Origin: Pseudomonas xantholysinigenes
GTDB lineage: Bacteria > Pseudomonadota > Gammaproteobacteria > Pseudomonadales > Pseudomonadaceae
Length of the DNA stretch: 64,000 nucleotides
Assembly (NCBI RefSeq): GCF_014268885.2
Contig: NZ_CP077095.1
Span: 587,001 to 651,000, forward strand
Direction: 5' to 3'
Positions within the stretch are counted from its first letter, which is position 1. Every line of letters starts with the position of its first letter. The notes under the pieces are model-generated. The model did not search any database. It was not told where the DNA came from and saw only the letters and a program-made list of their open reading frames with translations. Positions 1 to 6,759 of this stretch are shown piece after piece. Both the position numbers and the translations under genes were made by a program.

Positions 1-434
1 CCATCGAGCAGACGATCGATGATGATCCAGACCTGCGCAAGCGACGTGAGCTGATTACCTCGATTGATGGTTTGGGTGACACCACTGCTACGTTGCTGCT
101 CGCCGAACTGGGCGATCCACTGAAATACCAAAGCCCTTCTGCGATTGTCGCGTTTTCAGGCTTAAACCCAGTGGTGCAGCAATCGGGAGAGTTCATAGGT
201 AAGAGCACTATTTCGCGTACAGGCGCCTCAAGGCTGCGTGCAGGCTTGTGGATGTCAGGCACTGTCTCAATCAGACATAACCCTGTTGTGAAGGAACTGG
301 CAGAGCGGTTGAGCAGCCGGCACAAAGCTTACAAACAGATCGTCTGCGCGGCGATGCGCAAGCTGCTGCACCTGGTTTACGGGGTGGTGAAGTCGGGGAT
401 ACCGTTTGACCCCAAAATCCCTCTTGCGGGGTGA
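1..434 (+). CDS. IS110-family transposase, 3' end (cut by window edge)
   Basis: The reading frame is open from base 3 and ends at TGA 432-434, so only the C-terminal ~143 residues are present. They contain the transposase-20 (IS116/IS110/IS902) signature: a helix-hairpin-helix region beginning SIDGLGDTTA, then AFSGLNPVVQQSG, GASRLRAGLW and a KAYKQIVCAAMRKLL tail. In IS110 elements this domain carries the conserved serine and sits beside an N-terminal RuvC-like DEDD domain, which here lies outside the window. A TTG at 72 could be mistaken for a start, but the frame is plainly open upstream of it. IS110 elements have no long terminal inverted repeats, so the element's right end cannot be fixed; it lies between 434 and the hxlR-type gene ending at 476. 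Confidence 0.9.
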   Translation, partial: IEQTIDDDPDLRKRRELITSIDGLGDTTATLLLAELGDPLKYQSPSAIVAFSGLNPVVQQSGEFIGKSTISRTGASRLRAGLWMSGTVSIRHNPVVKELAERLSSRHKAYKQIVCAAMRKLLHLVYGVVKSGIPFDPKIPLAG

Positions 435-475
435 GGGTCAAGACGGTATCTACAGGGGGCGCGTATGGTCGAGTA

Positions 476-916
476 TCACCCATGCCGCACCACTCGCCGC
501 CGGCAATTCTCCGGGCCCAGCACCCGCCCATCCTTGGCCCTTACCTGTAGCGTCTCCAGGGGTTGTTCGCGATCATCCACCAGCTGCGAGCGTGTCTCTC
601 CCGCCTCGAACAGAAATCGCTCCCCCCACTGACGCAAGCCGACCACGATCGGAAACACCGACCGCCCCTTCTCCGTCAGCACGTATTCCTTGTAGGCACT
701 GCCATCCGAGGCAGGTTGCTGTGCCAGCAGGCCAGCCTCCACCAGCAGCTTCAGCCGCGAGGCGAGGATGTTTTTCGCCAGCCCCAGGTTTTTCTGCAGC
801 TCACTGAAGCGCCGCAGCCCGTCGAAGGAGTCGCGCAGGATCATCAGCGCCCAGCGATCGCCGAGTACCTCCAGTGCGCGAGCCACCGGGCATTGTTGAT
901 TGTGGTCATCGAGCAT
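476..916 (-). CDS. HxlR-family winged-helix transcriptional regulator
   Basis: A 146-residue protein that opens with the HxlR motif, a cysteine (Cys9) followed by PVARALEVLGDRWALMIL, then the winged helix (FSELQKNLGLAKNILASRLKLLVEAGLL, about residues 37-64) and a wing ending YVLTEKGRSVFPIV. HxlR proteins are small dimeric repressors or activators, several of which sense electrophiles or quinones through the N-terminal Cys. The gene is divergent from an MFS exporter gene with 98 bp between the starts, and AAACYAGTTT repeats lie in that gap. It therefore probably controls the exporter and itself. The effector cannot be read from the sequence. Confidence 0.9.
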   Translation of the reverse strand: MLDDHNQQCPVARALEVLGDRWALMILRDSFDGLRRFSELQKNLGLAKNILASRLKLLVEAGLLAQQPASDGSAYKEYVLTEKGRSVFPIVVGLRQWGERFLFEAGETRSQLVDDREQPLETLQVRAKDGRVLGPENCRRRVVRHG

Positions 917-947
917 CGTCTGTCTCCAGTCAATCTGGTTGCAGATT

Positions 948-999
948 AAAACTAGTTTTGCTAGAAATCCACTTTGTGGTTTTAAATTGAAACCAGTTT
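948..999. promoter_or_regulatory. Putative HxlR operators between regulator and exporter
   Basis: AAAACTAGTTTT at 948-959 is a perfect 12-bp palindrome. A close relative, AAACCAGTTT, lies at 990-999. The two copies are 42 bp apart centre to centre and sit in the 98-bp gap between the divergent hxlR-type and MFS genes. HxlR-type regulators commonly bind paired palindromes in such gaps, so these are the likely operators. This is inference from position and symmetry. Confidence 0.5.
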
Positions 1000-1014
1000 G
1001 ACGAGGTAGTCCTG

Positions 1015-2205
1015 ATGACCTGCCGTTGCGTGCCCCCTCAATCGCTCAGCCCTGGCCTGACCCTGTTGCTGGCGACAGCTTGCGCCCTGGCCGTTGCCAC
1101 CGTGTACCTGGCCCAGCCGTTGCTGGGCTCGATGGCGGTCAGCTTCGGTATCGACCCCGCCCATGCCGGCCTGGTGGTTGGCGCGACCCAGGCGGGCTAC
1201 GCCCTGGGCTTGGTGTTGATCGTGCCGCTGGGTGATCTGTTCGACCGCCGTCGTCTGATCCTCGGCCAACTGCTGCTGGCGGCCATGGCCTTGCTGGCCG
1301 TGGCGCTGGCCGCGCAGTGGGCGATGCTGCTCGGTGCCGTGGCCCTGGTCGGGCTGGTGGCGGTAGTCGTGCAGGTGCTGGTGGCGCATGCCGCCACCCT
1401 GGCCAGCCCGGCGCAGCAAGGCCAGGCCGTGGGCACAGTCACCAGCGGCGTGGTGCTGGGGATCCTGCTGGCCCGCTTGATCTCGGGGCTGGTGGCCGAC
1501 TGGCTGGGCTGGCGCAGTGTCTACTTCGGCGCCGCCGCGCTGACGTTGCTGATGGTCGGGCTACTGGCCTGGCAGCTTCCCGCCGCTCGGTCGCAGGGCC
1601 GACGGCAAGGGTACTGGACGCTGCTGGGCTCGGTGTTTGACCTGTACCGACACGACCGGCTGTTGCGCCAGCGTGGCTTGCTCGCGTTGCTGGTGTTTGC
1701 CGCTTTCAGTGTGCTCTGGAGCGCGATGGTGCTGCCGTTGAGCGGCGCACCGCTGGCCCTTGATCACACCCAGGTCGGCCTGTTCGGCCTGGCCGGGGTC
1801 GCTGGCGCCCTGGCGGCGTCGAGGGCCGGGCGTCTGGCCGACCAGGGGCAGGGGCGGCGCACCACTGGCCTGGCGTTGGGGTTGCTGACGGGGTCATGGC
1901 TGCCGACTGCGTTTCTCGAGCAATCGCTGGTGGCACTGGTGATCGGCGTGGTGTTGCTCGACTTGGCGGTGCAGGCGGTGCATGTCACCAACCAGAGCCT
2001 GCTGTTGGCAGGACGACCCGAGCGGGCCAGCCGCTTGATCGGCGCTTACATGTGCTGCTATTCGCTGGGCAGTGGACTGGGCGCCGTGGCGGCGACCTGG
2101 GTGTACGGGCAGTGGGGATGGCCGGCGGTGTGCGGGCTGGGGGCGGGGATCAGTGCCTTGGCCTGGGGCTGCTGGTGGTTTCAGCAGCCCCATGGACGCC
2201 AGTAG
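1015..2205 (+). CDS. MFS transporter (drug/metabolite exporter type)
   Basis: A 396-residue hydrophobic protein with about 12 membrane segments. The loop between segments 2 and 3 carries the MFS motif A variant PLGDLFDRRR (about residues 71-80), and GTVTSGVVLGILLARLISG resembles the motif C region of proton-driven exporters. The size fits the 12-TM bacterial efflux group. The start ATG at 1015 follows a GAGGT ribosome site at about 1003. It is transcribed away from the HxlR regulator, so expression probably responds to that regulator's signal. The substrate is unknown. Confidence 0.9.
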   Translation: MTCRCVPPQSLSPGLTLLLATACALAVATVYLAQPLLGSMAVSFGIDPAHAGLVVGATQAGYALGLVLIVPLGDLFDRRRLILGQLLLAAMALLAVALAAQWAMLLGAVALVGLVAVVVQVLVAHAATLASPAQQGQAVGTVTSGVVLGILLARLISGLVADWLGWRSVYFGAAALTLLMVGLLAWQLPAARSQGRRQGYWTLLGSVFDLYRHDRLLRQRGLLALLVFAAFSVLWSAMVLPLSGAPLALDHTQVGLFGLAGVAGALAASRAGRLADQGQGRRTTGLALGLLTGSWLPTAFLEQSLVALVIGVVLLDLAVQAVHVTNQSLLLAGRPERASRLIGAYMCCYSLGSGLGAVAATWVYGQWGWPAVCGLGAGISALAWGCWWFQQPHGRQ

Positions 2206-2220
2206 GGTGGGCGTCCATGG
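2190..2220. terminator. Hairpin between convergent MFS gene and ompW
   Basis: CCATGGACGCC (2190-2200) and GGCGTCCATGG (2210-2220) form a perfect 11-bp stem with a 9-base loop that overlaps the MFS stop codon. It sits between two convergent genes and may act in both directions. There is no T-run on either side, so a strong intrinsic terminator is not certain. Confidence 0.5.
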
Positions 2221-2232
2221 GCAGGCGTTGAA

Positions 2233-2916
2233 TCAGAACTTGTAGCCGATACCGACCATGTAGACCCAGGGGTCTACATCCACATCGACCTTGGTCTTGC
2301 CGACGCCCAGGGCGCTTGGGCCGTTGATGCTGGCCTTGGTGTCGATGTCGACGTACCAGACCGCGGCGTTGACCAGCAGTTTGTCGGTGATCATGTAGTC
2401 CATGCCCAACTGGCCGGCGAAGCCGATCGAGTCCTGCAGTTTCATGTTGCTGAAGCCCTGCTGCTTGCGGGTGCTGCTCAGCTCTTCATCGAAGAACAGG
2501 GTGTAGTTGATACCCACGCCAGCGTAGGGCTGGAACTTCGAGGACGGCTCCATCGGGTAGTACTGCAGCGACAAGGTCGGTGGCAGTTGCTTGATGTCGG
2601 CCAGCTTGCCATCCAGGCCAGGGCCAAGGCCCTTGACGCCTACGGTGTGCTTGAACGGCGTGGCGGCCAGCAGCTCGAGGCCGATATGATCGGTGAGCAT
2701 GTAGGCGAAGGCCAGGCCCAGCTGGGTGTCGCTGTCCAGGGTTGCCTTGGTGCCCGAGACCTTGGCGCCGTCGAGCTTGATGTCGCCGCTGTTTTCGTTT
2801 GGCGCGGTGGTGATGGCGCCGGCACGGAGGATGAAATCCCCCGCCTGGTGGGCGTGGGCAACAGGGGCTGCAAGCGCCAACGCGACGAGCGAGGCACCGA
2901 GCAAGGACTTGTTCAT
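2233..2916 (-). CDS. ompW: OmpW family outer-membrane protein
   Basis: A 227-residue protein with a signal peptide (MNKSLLGASLVALALAAPVAHA) and the OmpW pattern: AGDFILRAGAITTAPNE at the mature N-terminus, a central DHIGLELLAATPFKHTV, and YQPYAGVG-like and TDKLLVNAAVWYVDIDT strands, ending in the aromatic GIGYKF typical of outer-membrane barrels. The family forms an 8-stranded barrel with a hydrophobic channel for small apolar molecules. Length matches the family. It is a single gene convergent with the MFS gene, and an Anr/FNR-like box lies upstream, in line with oxygen-dependent control of ompW in other gammaproteobacteria. Confidence 0.92.
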   Translation of the reverse strand: MNKSLLGASLVALALAAPVAHAHQAGDFILRAGAITTAPNENSGDIKLDGAKVSGTKATLDSDTQLGLAFAYMLTDHIGLELLAATPFKHTVGVKGLGPGLDGKLADIKQLPPTLSLQYYPMEPSSKFQPYAGVGINYTLFFDEELSSTRKQQGFSNMKLQDSIGFAGQLGMDYMITDKLLVNAAVWYVDIDTKASINGPSALGVGKTKVDVDVDPWVYMVGIGYKF

Positions 2917-2981
2917 GGAAGCTCCCAGAGGACGTGAGTAATCGAGTAGTCCAATGGTACGAAGCTGACTAAACAGAAAGT

Positions 2982-2995
2982 TTGACCCAGCTCAA
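2982..2995 (-). promoter_or_regulatory. Anr/FNR-type box upstream of ompW
   Basis: Read on the minus strand the site is TTGAGCTGGGTCAA, matching the FNR/Anr pattern TTGAN-N4-NTCAA with both half-sites intact. It lies 66 bp upstream of the ompW start. Activation of ompW under low oxygen is known for FNR in enteric bacteria; the assignment here rests on motif and position only. Confidence 0.5.
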
Positions 2996-3025
2996 CGAAG
3001 CCGCGCTATCGGGGTGACGCAGTGC

Positions 3026-3646
3026 TCACTTTAACTCATAAGCGTAGATTTTTTCTGCTTCCATCTGGTAGCCGGCATCCGCCAGTTCGCTGCTGCTGGC
3101 CTTGACCTGCAGCGTGCCCTCGATCCAGTAGGGCTGGTACAGGTCTTCGATGCGCACGCCCATCTCGCTGAAGATGTGCACGATCTGGTTCGAGGGTGGC
3201 GGTGGCACGTGGATGCAGGCGCCGTAGTAAGGCACCAGGAGGAACTCGGTGGTACGGCCTTCGTCACTCACCTCCAGCGGCACGATGTAGCCGGGGATTT
3301 TCACCGCCTGGCCGTCCAGGGCCTTCACCACCGGAGCGTTGGGCGCTTGCTGGCGCGCGGCGGGTGCCGCCTCGGCCGACAGTGCGTCGCTGATCTGCGA
3401 CAGGTCGTGCAGGGGCGTGAGCTGCGGTGGAATGATCGGGGCACCCTCGGGGATCAGGGCGGGCCAGTCCAGTTCGCGAGGCTCGGCGGCCCAGAGCGGC
3501 AACGAAGCCATGAGCATGATCGTGAGCAGGGCATACCGAACGATCGGTGTTGCCTTCTTCGCGGGTGAACCCGCTCCTACAGGAGGCGAGGCGATCCCTG
3601 TGGGAGCGGGTTTACCCGCGAAGAGGGCGGTAAGGTCTAGGGTCAT
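3026..3646 (-). CDS. DUF3299 protein, last gene of Zur-type zinc operon
   Basis: The core protein begins near MLMASLPLWAAEP (a short secretion signal) and carries the DUF3299 motifs IPGYIVPLE, FLLVPYYGACIHVPPPP and YWIEGTLQV. The GACIHVPPPP segment, with Cys and His, suggests metal handling in the periplasm. The start is doubtful: the first ATG (3646) lies 10 bp after the permease stop but would translate two REP sequences into about 30 residues, while the in-frame ATG at 3520 gives a very short signal sequence. No better start lies between. It follows the DUF2796-ATPase-permease genes in the same order as P. aeruginosa PA4063-PA4066, a Zur-regulated locus (recalled from the literature). Confidence 0.8.
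   Translation of the reverse strand: MTLDLTALFAGKPAPTGIASPPVGAGSPAKKATPIVRYALLTIMLMASLPLWAAEPRELDWPALIPEGAPIIPPQLTPLHDLSQISDALSAEAAPAARQQAPNAPVVKALDGQAVKIPGYIVPLEVSDEGRTTEFLLVPYYGACIHVPPPPSNQIVHIFSEMGVRIEDLYQPYWIEGTLQVKASSSELADAGYQMEAEKIYAYELK
3556..3625. repeat. REP pair between permease and DUF3299 gene
   Basis: Two inverted REP copies face each other: TTCGCGGGTGAACCCGCTCC (from 3558) and, in opposite orientation, GGAGCGGGTTTACCCGCGAA (from 3603). They fall inside the longest open frame of the DUF3299 gene and may separate its translation from the upstream genes. Confidence 0.85.
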
Positions 3647-3655
3647 GTCTGTCTC

Positions 3656-4921
3656 TTAAAGATGAATCGACAAACCATCGGCCAATGACTGCCGGTAGGC
3701 GCGCCAGGCCGGCACGCTGCCCATCAGCAGCGCCGCGCCGAGGATGATCGCCAGCAGCGTCCATTCGTGGGCGCTGGGCCATGCCAGAGGCAGATACAGC
3801 CCGTAGTTGGCCTGCACATAGCCCTGGGCCAGGGCTATGCCCGCATACAGCAGCCCCAGCCCGGCAGCGACGCCGGCCAAGGCCAGGGCCAGCGCCTCGA
3901 GCACCAGCAGCCCGGCGATATGCCAGGGTCGCGCGCCCACCGAGCGCAGGATGGCCATTTCCCGGCGGCGTTCGTTGAGGCTGGTGAGGATCGCCGTGAG
4001 CATGCCGATCAAGCCGGTCAGCACAACGAACAGCGATACCACGAACAACGCCTGTTCGGCGGTGCCCATCAGGCTCCACAGCTCCTGCAGGGCCACGCCC
4101 GGCAGGATTGCCAGCAAGGGCTCGCCACGGAACTCGTTGATTTCGCGTTGCAGGCTGAAGGTGGCGATCTTGTTGTTCAGGCCGAGCATGAAGGCAGTGA
4201 TGGCCGTGGGTTGCAGGTCCATGGTGCGCGCCTGCTCGGCGCTGATGCGCCCGGCGCCGCGGGCCGGCACGCCGTTGTGCCAGTCGATGTGGATCGCTTC
4301 CATGCCGCCCAGGCTGATGTGCAAGGTGCGGTCCACCGGGGTGCCGGTGCGCTTGAGCACGCCGACCACGGTGAAGGGCTTGTCGTCGTGCTTGACCAGG
4401 CTGATGGCGGCGACACCATGGGCCAGCACCAACCGATCGCCGAGCTTGTAGTGCAGCGCCTCGGCGACTTCGGCGCCCAGCACTACCTCGAAGGGGTCGT
4501 CGGCGAACGGACGGCCCTGGCTCAGTTCAAGGTGCTGACGGCGACCGTACTGGTAATGGCTGAAGTAGTCGCCGGTGGTGCCCATCACCCGGTAGCCGCG
4601 GTGCGAGTCGCCCAGTGAGATGGGGATCGCCCACTTCACCCGGGGATCCTGGGCGTAATGCTGGTAGCTGTCCCAACGGATATTGTTGGTGGCATTGCCG
4701 ATGCGGAACACCGAGTACAGCAACAGGTTCACCGAGCCCGAGCGCGCGCCGACGATCAGGTCGGTGCCGCTGATGGTGCTGGCGAAGCTGGCGCGGGCCT
4801 CAGTGCGCACGCGTTCCACCGCCAGCAGCAGGCACACCGACAAGGCGATGGCGAATGCGGTGAGCAGGGCGGTGAAGCGGCGGTTGGCCAGGCTGGCCAG
4901 GGCAAGGCGGAACAGGTACAT
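3656..4921 (-). CDS. ABC transporter permease, FtsX/MacB fold
   Basis: A 421-residue protein with one N-terminal membrane helix (about residues 13-36), a large periplasmic domain (about 40-285), and three C-terminal helices (about 300-410), the type VII ABC permease (FtsX/MacB) layout. Conserved pieces are SLNERRREMAILRSVGARPWHI in the cytoplasmic loop and VVLGAEVA in the MacB-like domain. Its ATG shares one base with the stop of the ATPase gene (TGATG), so the two are translationally coupled. Frame extension upstream of 4921 runs inside the ATPase gene and is not coding. Probably a mechanotransmission-type partner in zinc acquisition. Confidence 0.9.
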   Translation of the reverse strand: MYLFRLALASLANRRFTALLTAFAIALSVCLLLAVERVRTEARASFASTISGTDLIVGARSGSVNLLLYSVFRIGNATNNIRWDSYQHYAQDPRVKWAIPISLGDSHRGYRVMGTTGDYFSHYQYGRRQHLELSQGRPFADDPFEVVLGAEVAEALHYKLGDRLVLAHGVAAISLVKHDDKPFTVVGVLKRTGTPVDRTLHISLGGMEAIHIDWHNGVPARGAGRISAEQARTMDLQPTAITAFMLGLNNKIATFSLQREINEFRGEPLLAILPGVALQELWSLMGTAEQALFVVSLFVVLTGLIGMLTAILTSLNERRREMAILRSVGARPWHIAGLLVLEALALALAGVAAGLGLLYAGIALAQGYVQANYGLYLPLAWPSAHEWTLLAIILGAALLMGSVPAWRAYRQSLADGLSIHL

Positions 4922-5631
4922 CAGGCCTCCCGAGGCGTGGCGGCGCGGTTGAGTTCGGCCAGGGACAGGTGGCGGTCGAACAATGGCGCCAGGCTCTGGT
5001 CGTGGCTGACGAACAGCAGGCTGGCACCGGCCGCCCGGCATTCGTCGAACAGCAGGCGGATAAAGGCCTCGCGGTTATCGGCATCGAGCGCCGAGGTGGG
5101 CTCGTCGGCGATCACCAGCTCCGGCTGGCCGATCAGCGCGCGAGCGGCGGCTACCCGTTGCTGTTGGCCGATCGACAGGCTGTCGGCGCGGCGTGCGAGC
5201 AACGCCGGATCATCCAGGCCAAGGTGGGCCAGCAACTGGGCGGCGGCCCGGTCGATACTGCCATGGCGTTGGCCGGCCCGTGTCGCCCGGCTTTTCGAGA
5301 AGCGACAAGGCAGCTCGACGTTCTCGCGCACCGAGAGAAACGGCAGCAGGTTGAACTGCTGGAAAATGTAGCCGGTATGATCGACCCGGAAGCGGTCGCG
5401 CGCACCCTGGCCCAAGCTCGCCAAGTCCTGGCCGAGCAGGTGGATGCTGCCCTGGCCTGGGCGGTTGACGCCGCCGAGCAGGCCCAGCAGGGTAGTCTTG
5501 CCACTGCCGCTGGGGCCCTTGAGGAACAGCGCTTCGCCGGCCTCCAGGCGCAGTGCCGGAATATCCAGCAGCGGCGCCTGGTCGGGCCAGGCGAACACCA
5601 GGTCACGCAGTTCGATCAGCGCCTGGCTCAT
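4921..5631 (-). CDS. ABC transporter ATP-binding protein (LolD/MacB class)
   Basis: A 236-residue nucleotide-binding domain. Walker A is GPSGSGKTT (about residues 39-47), the Q-loop lies in GYIFQQFNLLPFLSV, the signature is LSIGQQQR, Walker B is LVIADEPTSALD, and the H-loop is FVSHDQ. It closely resembles LolD/MacB ATPases, which pair with FtsX-type permeases such as the next gene. The start is one base after the DUF2796 stop. Part of the four-gene operon downstream of the Zur-like box. Its job is probably to power a periplasmic zinc-related process and not classical import. Confidence 0.92.
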   Translation of the reverse strand: MSQALIELRDLVFAWPDQAPLLDIPALRLEAGEALFLKGPSGSGKTTLLGLLGGVNRPGQGSIHLLGQDLASLGQGARDRFRVDHTGYIFQQFNLLPFLSVRENVELPCRFSKSRATRAGQRHGSIDRAAAQLLAHLGLDDPALLARRADSLSIGQQQRVAAARALIGQPELVIADEPTSALDADNREAFIRLLFDECRAAGASLLFVSHDQSLAPLFDRHLSLAELNRAATPREA

Positions 5632-6174
5632 TCAGAAGTCGACCACGGCCTTGGCGGGCGTTGCATCCAGGCCTTTCTGGCCGTTCGGGCCGATCAGTTG
5701 CACAGTGATCTTCTGGGTTTGCGGGAAGGTCTTGAAAAACGGTGCGAGGTCGATGCGGGTGAGCTTGTCGGGGTTGGCGCAGGTCAGTTGGTAGTGGGCG
5801 TCGACGTCGGCGTGCTGATGGCCGTGGGCTTGCTTGGCGCTGGCCTCGAACAGTGGGCTCTCCAGTTCCTGGTTTTCTTCCGTGCAACCGGCGGCCTGGT
5901 CCAGGCCGAACAGCTTCAGCGGTTGTTCCAGCTGCTGGCGGGCAGCGTTGACCTTGGTTTTGTCGGCATCGGTGCTGGCCGCGTGCTCGAAGCCCACCAG
6001 GTTCATCGCCGGGCTATCCAGCCCCAATTCGAGGGTGTTGCCGTCGAGCACCACGTTGAGCTTGGCCACGCCGTGCTCGTGGGCGCCGAGGCTATCGTGA
6101 TCATGGTCGTCGTGGGCATGGGCCACGGCCAGGGGCAGCAGGGCGAAGGGCAGGGCGAGCAACAGACGACGCAT
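5632..6174 (-). CDS. DUF2796 (ZrgA-like) periplasmic zinc-binding protein
   Basis: A 180-residue protein with a signal peptide (MRRLLLALPFALLPLAVAHA) followed at once by a His/Asp cluster (HDDHDHDS…HEHG, about residues 21-35), and a second His cluster HGHQHADVDAHY near residue 117. DUF2796 proteins, including V. cholerae ZrgA, are periplasmic zinc-binding components. It is first in an operon with an ATPase, a permease and a DUF3299 protein. A Zur-type palindrome lies 36 bp upstream of the ATG. Longer frame upstream of 6174 has no protein-like character. Confidence 0.88.
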   Translation of the reverse strand: MRRLLLALPFALLPLAVAHAHDDHDHDSLGAHEHGVAKLNVVLDGNTLELGLDSPAMNLVGFEHAASTDADKTKVNAARQQLEQPLKLFGLDQAAGCTEENQELESPLFEASAKQAHGHQHADVDAHYQLTCANPDKLTRIDLAPFFKTFPQTQKITVQLIGPNGQKGLDATPAKAVVDF

Positions 6175-6210
6175 GGGCGACTCCACAGGCGGCTTGGATT
6201 GATTTGGTAA

Positions 6211-6220
6211 TGTTATAACA
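6211..6220 (-). promoter_or_regulatory. Zur box in front of the zinc operon
   Basis: TGTTATAACA at 6211-6220 is a perfect 10-bp palindrome inside GTAATGTTATAACAACTT, close to the Pseudomonas Zur core (ATGTTATAACAT). It sits 36 bp upstream of the His-rich DUF2796 gene, where a Zn-loaded Zur repressor would block the promoter. The other gene starting near it, at 6310, lies on the opposite strand 90 bp away. Confidence 0.75.
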
Positions 6221-6309
6221 ACTTTTATTTGCGCCGCCAGCCTGCCTGGCGCAGGTTTCATGTTCGTGGGAGCATGGCTGCATTCAAGCCCGGGATCGAG
6301 GAAAACAGC

Positions 6310-6654
6310 GTGAGAATTCGTGGACAGATCGGTGACTGGCCGGTGGACCTGACTATCGAGCTGGCGCCTGATGAGTGGGCGCAGCTTGGGCATCGGCTGG
6401 CGGCGCCGGCCGTGGTCGAGGCCGTTCAGGCCAGCGCCGGTCCGGCGCCGCGCCAGGATGATGGGCAGTGGCTGGCCGCGCGCGAGGTACTGCGCCAGGC
6501 GGGGCACATGAGTGGGCCGGAGTTGCTGGAGCGTCTGGAAGGGCTGGCGGGCAGCGTCGCGGCAGGCAAGCGATTGCTGGTGCGCTTGCGCCACAGCAGC
6601 GAGGTGAAGGTGCAAAGTGGCGTGGATGCGCCGGTGTATCACTGGGTGGGATGA
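6310..6654 (+). CDS. Conserved hypothetical protein, 114 residues
   Basis: I do not recognise a family. The chosen start is GTG 6310, preceded at 7 bases by GAGGA (6298-6302); an upstream ATG at 6274 lacks such a site. The protein begins VRIRGQIGDWPVDLTIELAPDEWAQL, then has a low-complexity Ala-rich linker and a helical region (WLAAREVLRQ…LLERLEGLAG), ending VRLRHSSEVKVQ…YHWVG. No signal peptide or membrane segment is seen. It is transcribed divergently from the zinc operon. Codon use looks like that of its neighbours, so it is probably real. Confidence 0.6.
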   Translation: MRIRGQIGDWPVDLTIELAPDEWAQLGHRLAAPAVVEAVQASAGPAPRQDDGQWLAAREVLRQAGHMSGPELLERLEGLAGSVAAGKRLLVRLRHSSEVKVQSGVDAPVYHWVG

Positions 6655-6655
6655 G

Positions 6656-6752
6656 GGGCCGCTGTGCGGCCCTTTCGCGGCACAAGGCCGCTACAGGGGG
6701 CGGCCGTCTGTAGGAGCGGCCTTCTGCCGCGAAAGGGCTGCAAAGCAGCCCC
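6656..6752. repeat. REP pair between 6310 gene and cnoX
   Basis: Two inverted copies of the GGAGCGGCCTTNTGCCGCGAAAGGGC type of REP, one reading left (GCCCTTTCGCGGCACAAGGC from 6668) and one right (from about 6713). They fill the gap between convergent genes. A terminator-like role for this pair is only inferred. Confidence 0.8.
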
Positions 6753-6759
6753 AACAACC

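Noticed and set aside
3559..3625. Insertion-sequence terminal repeats
   Set aside because: The inverted pair encloses only about 20 bp and matches the REP pairs elsewhere in the window.
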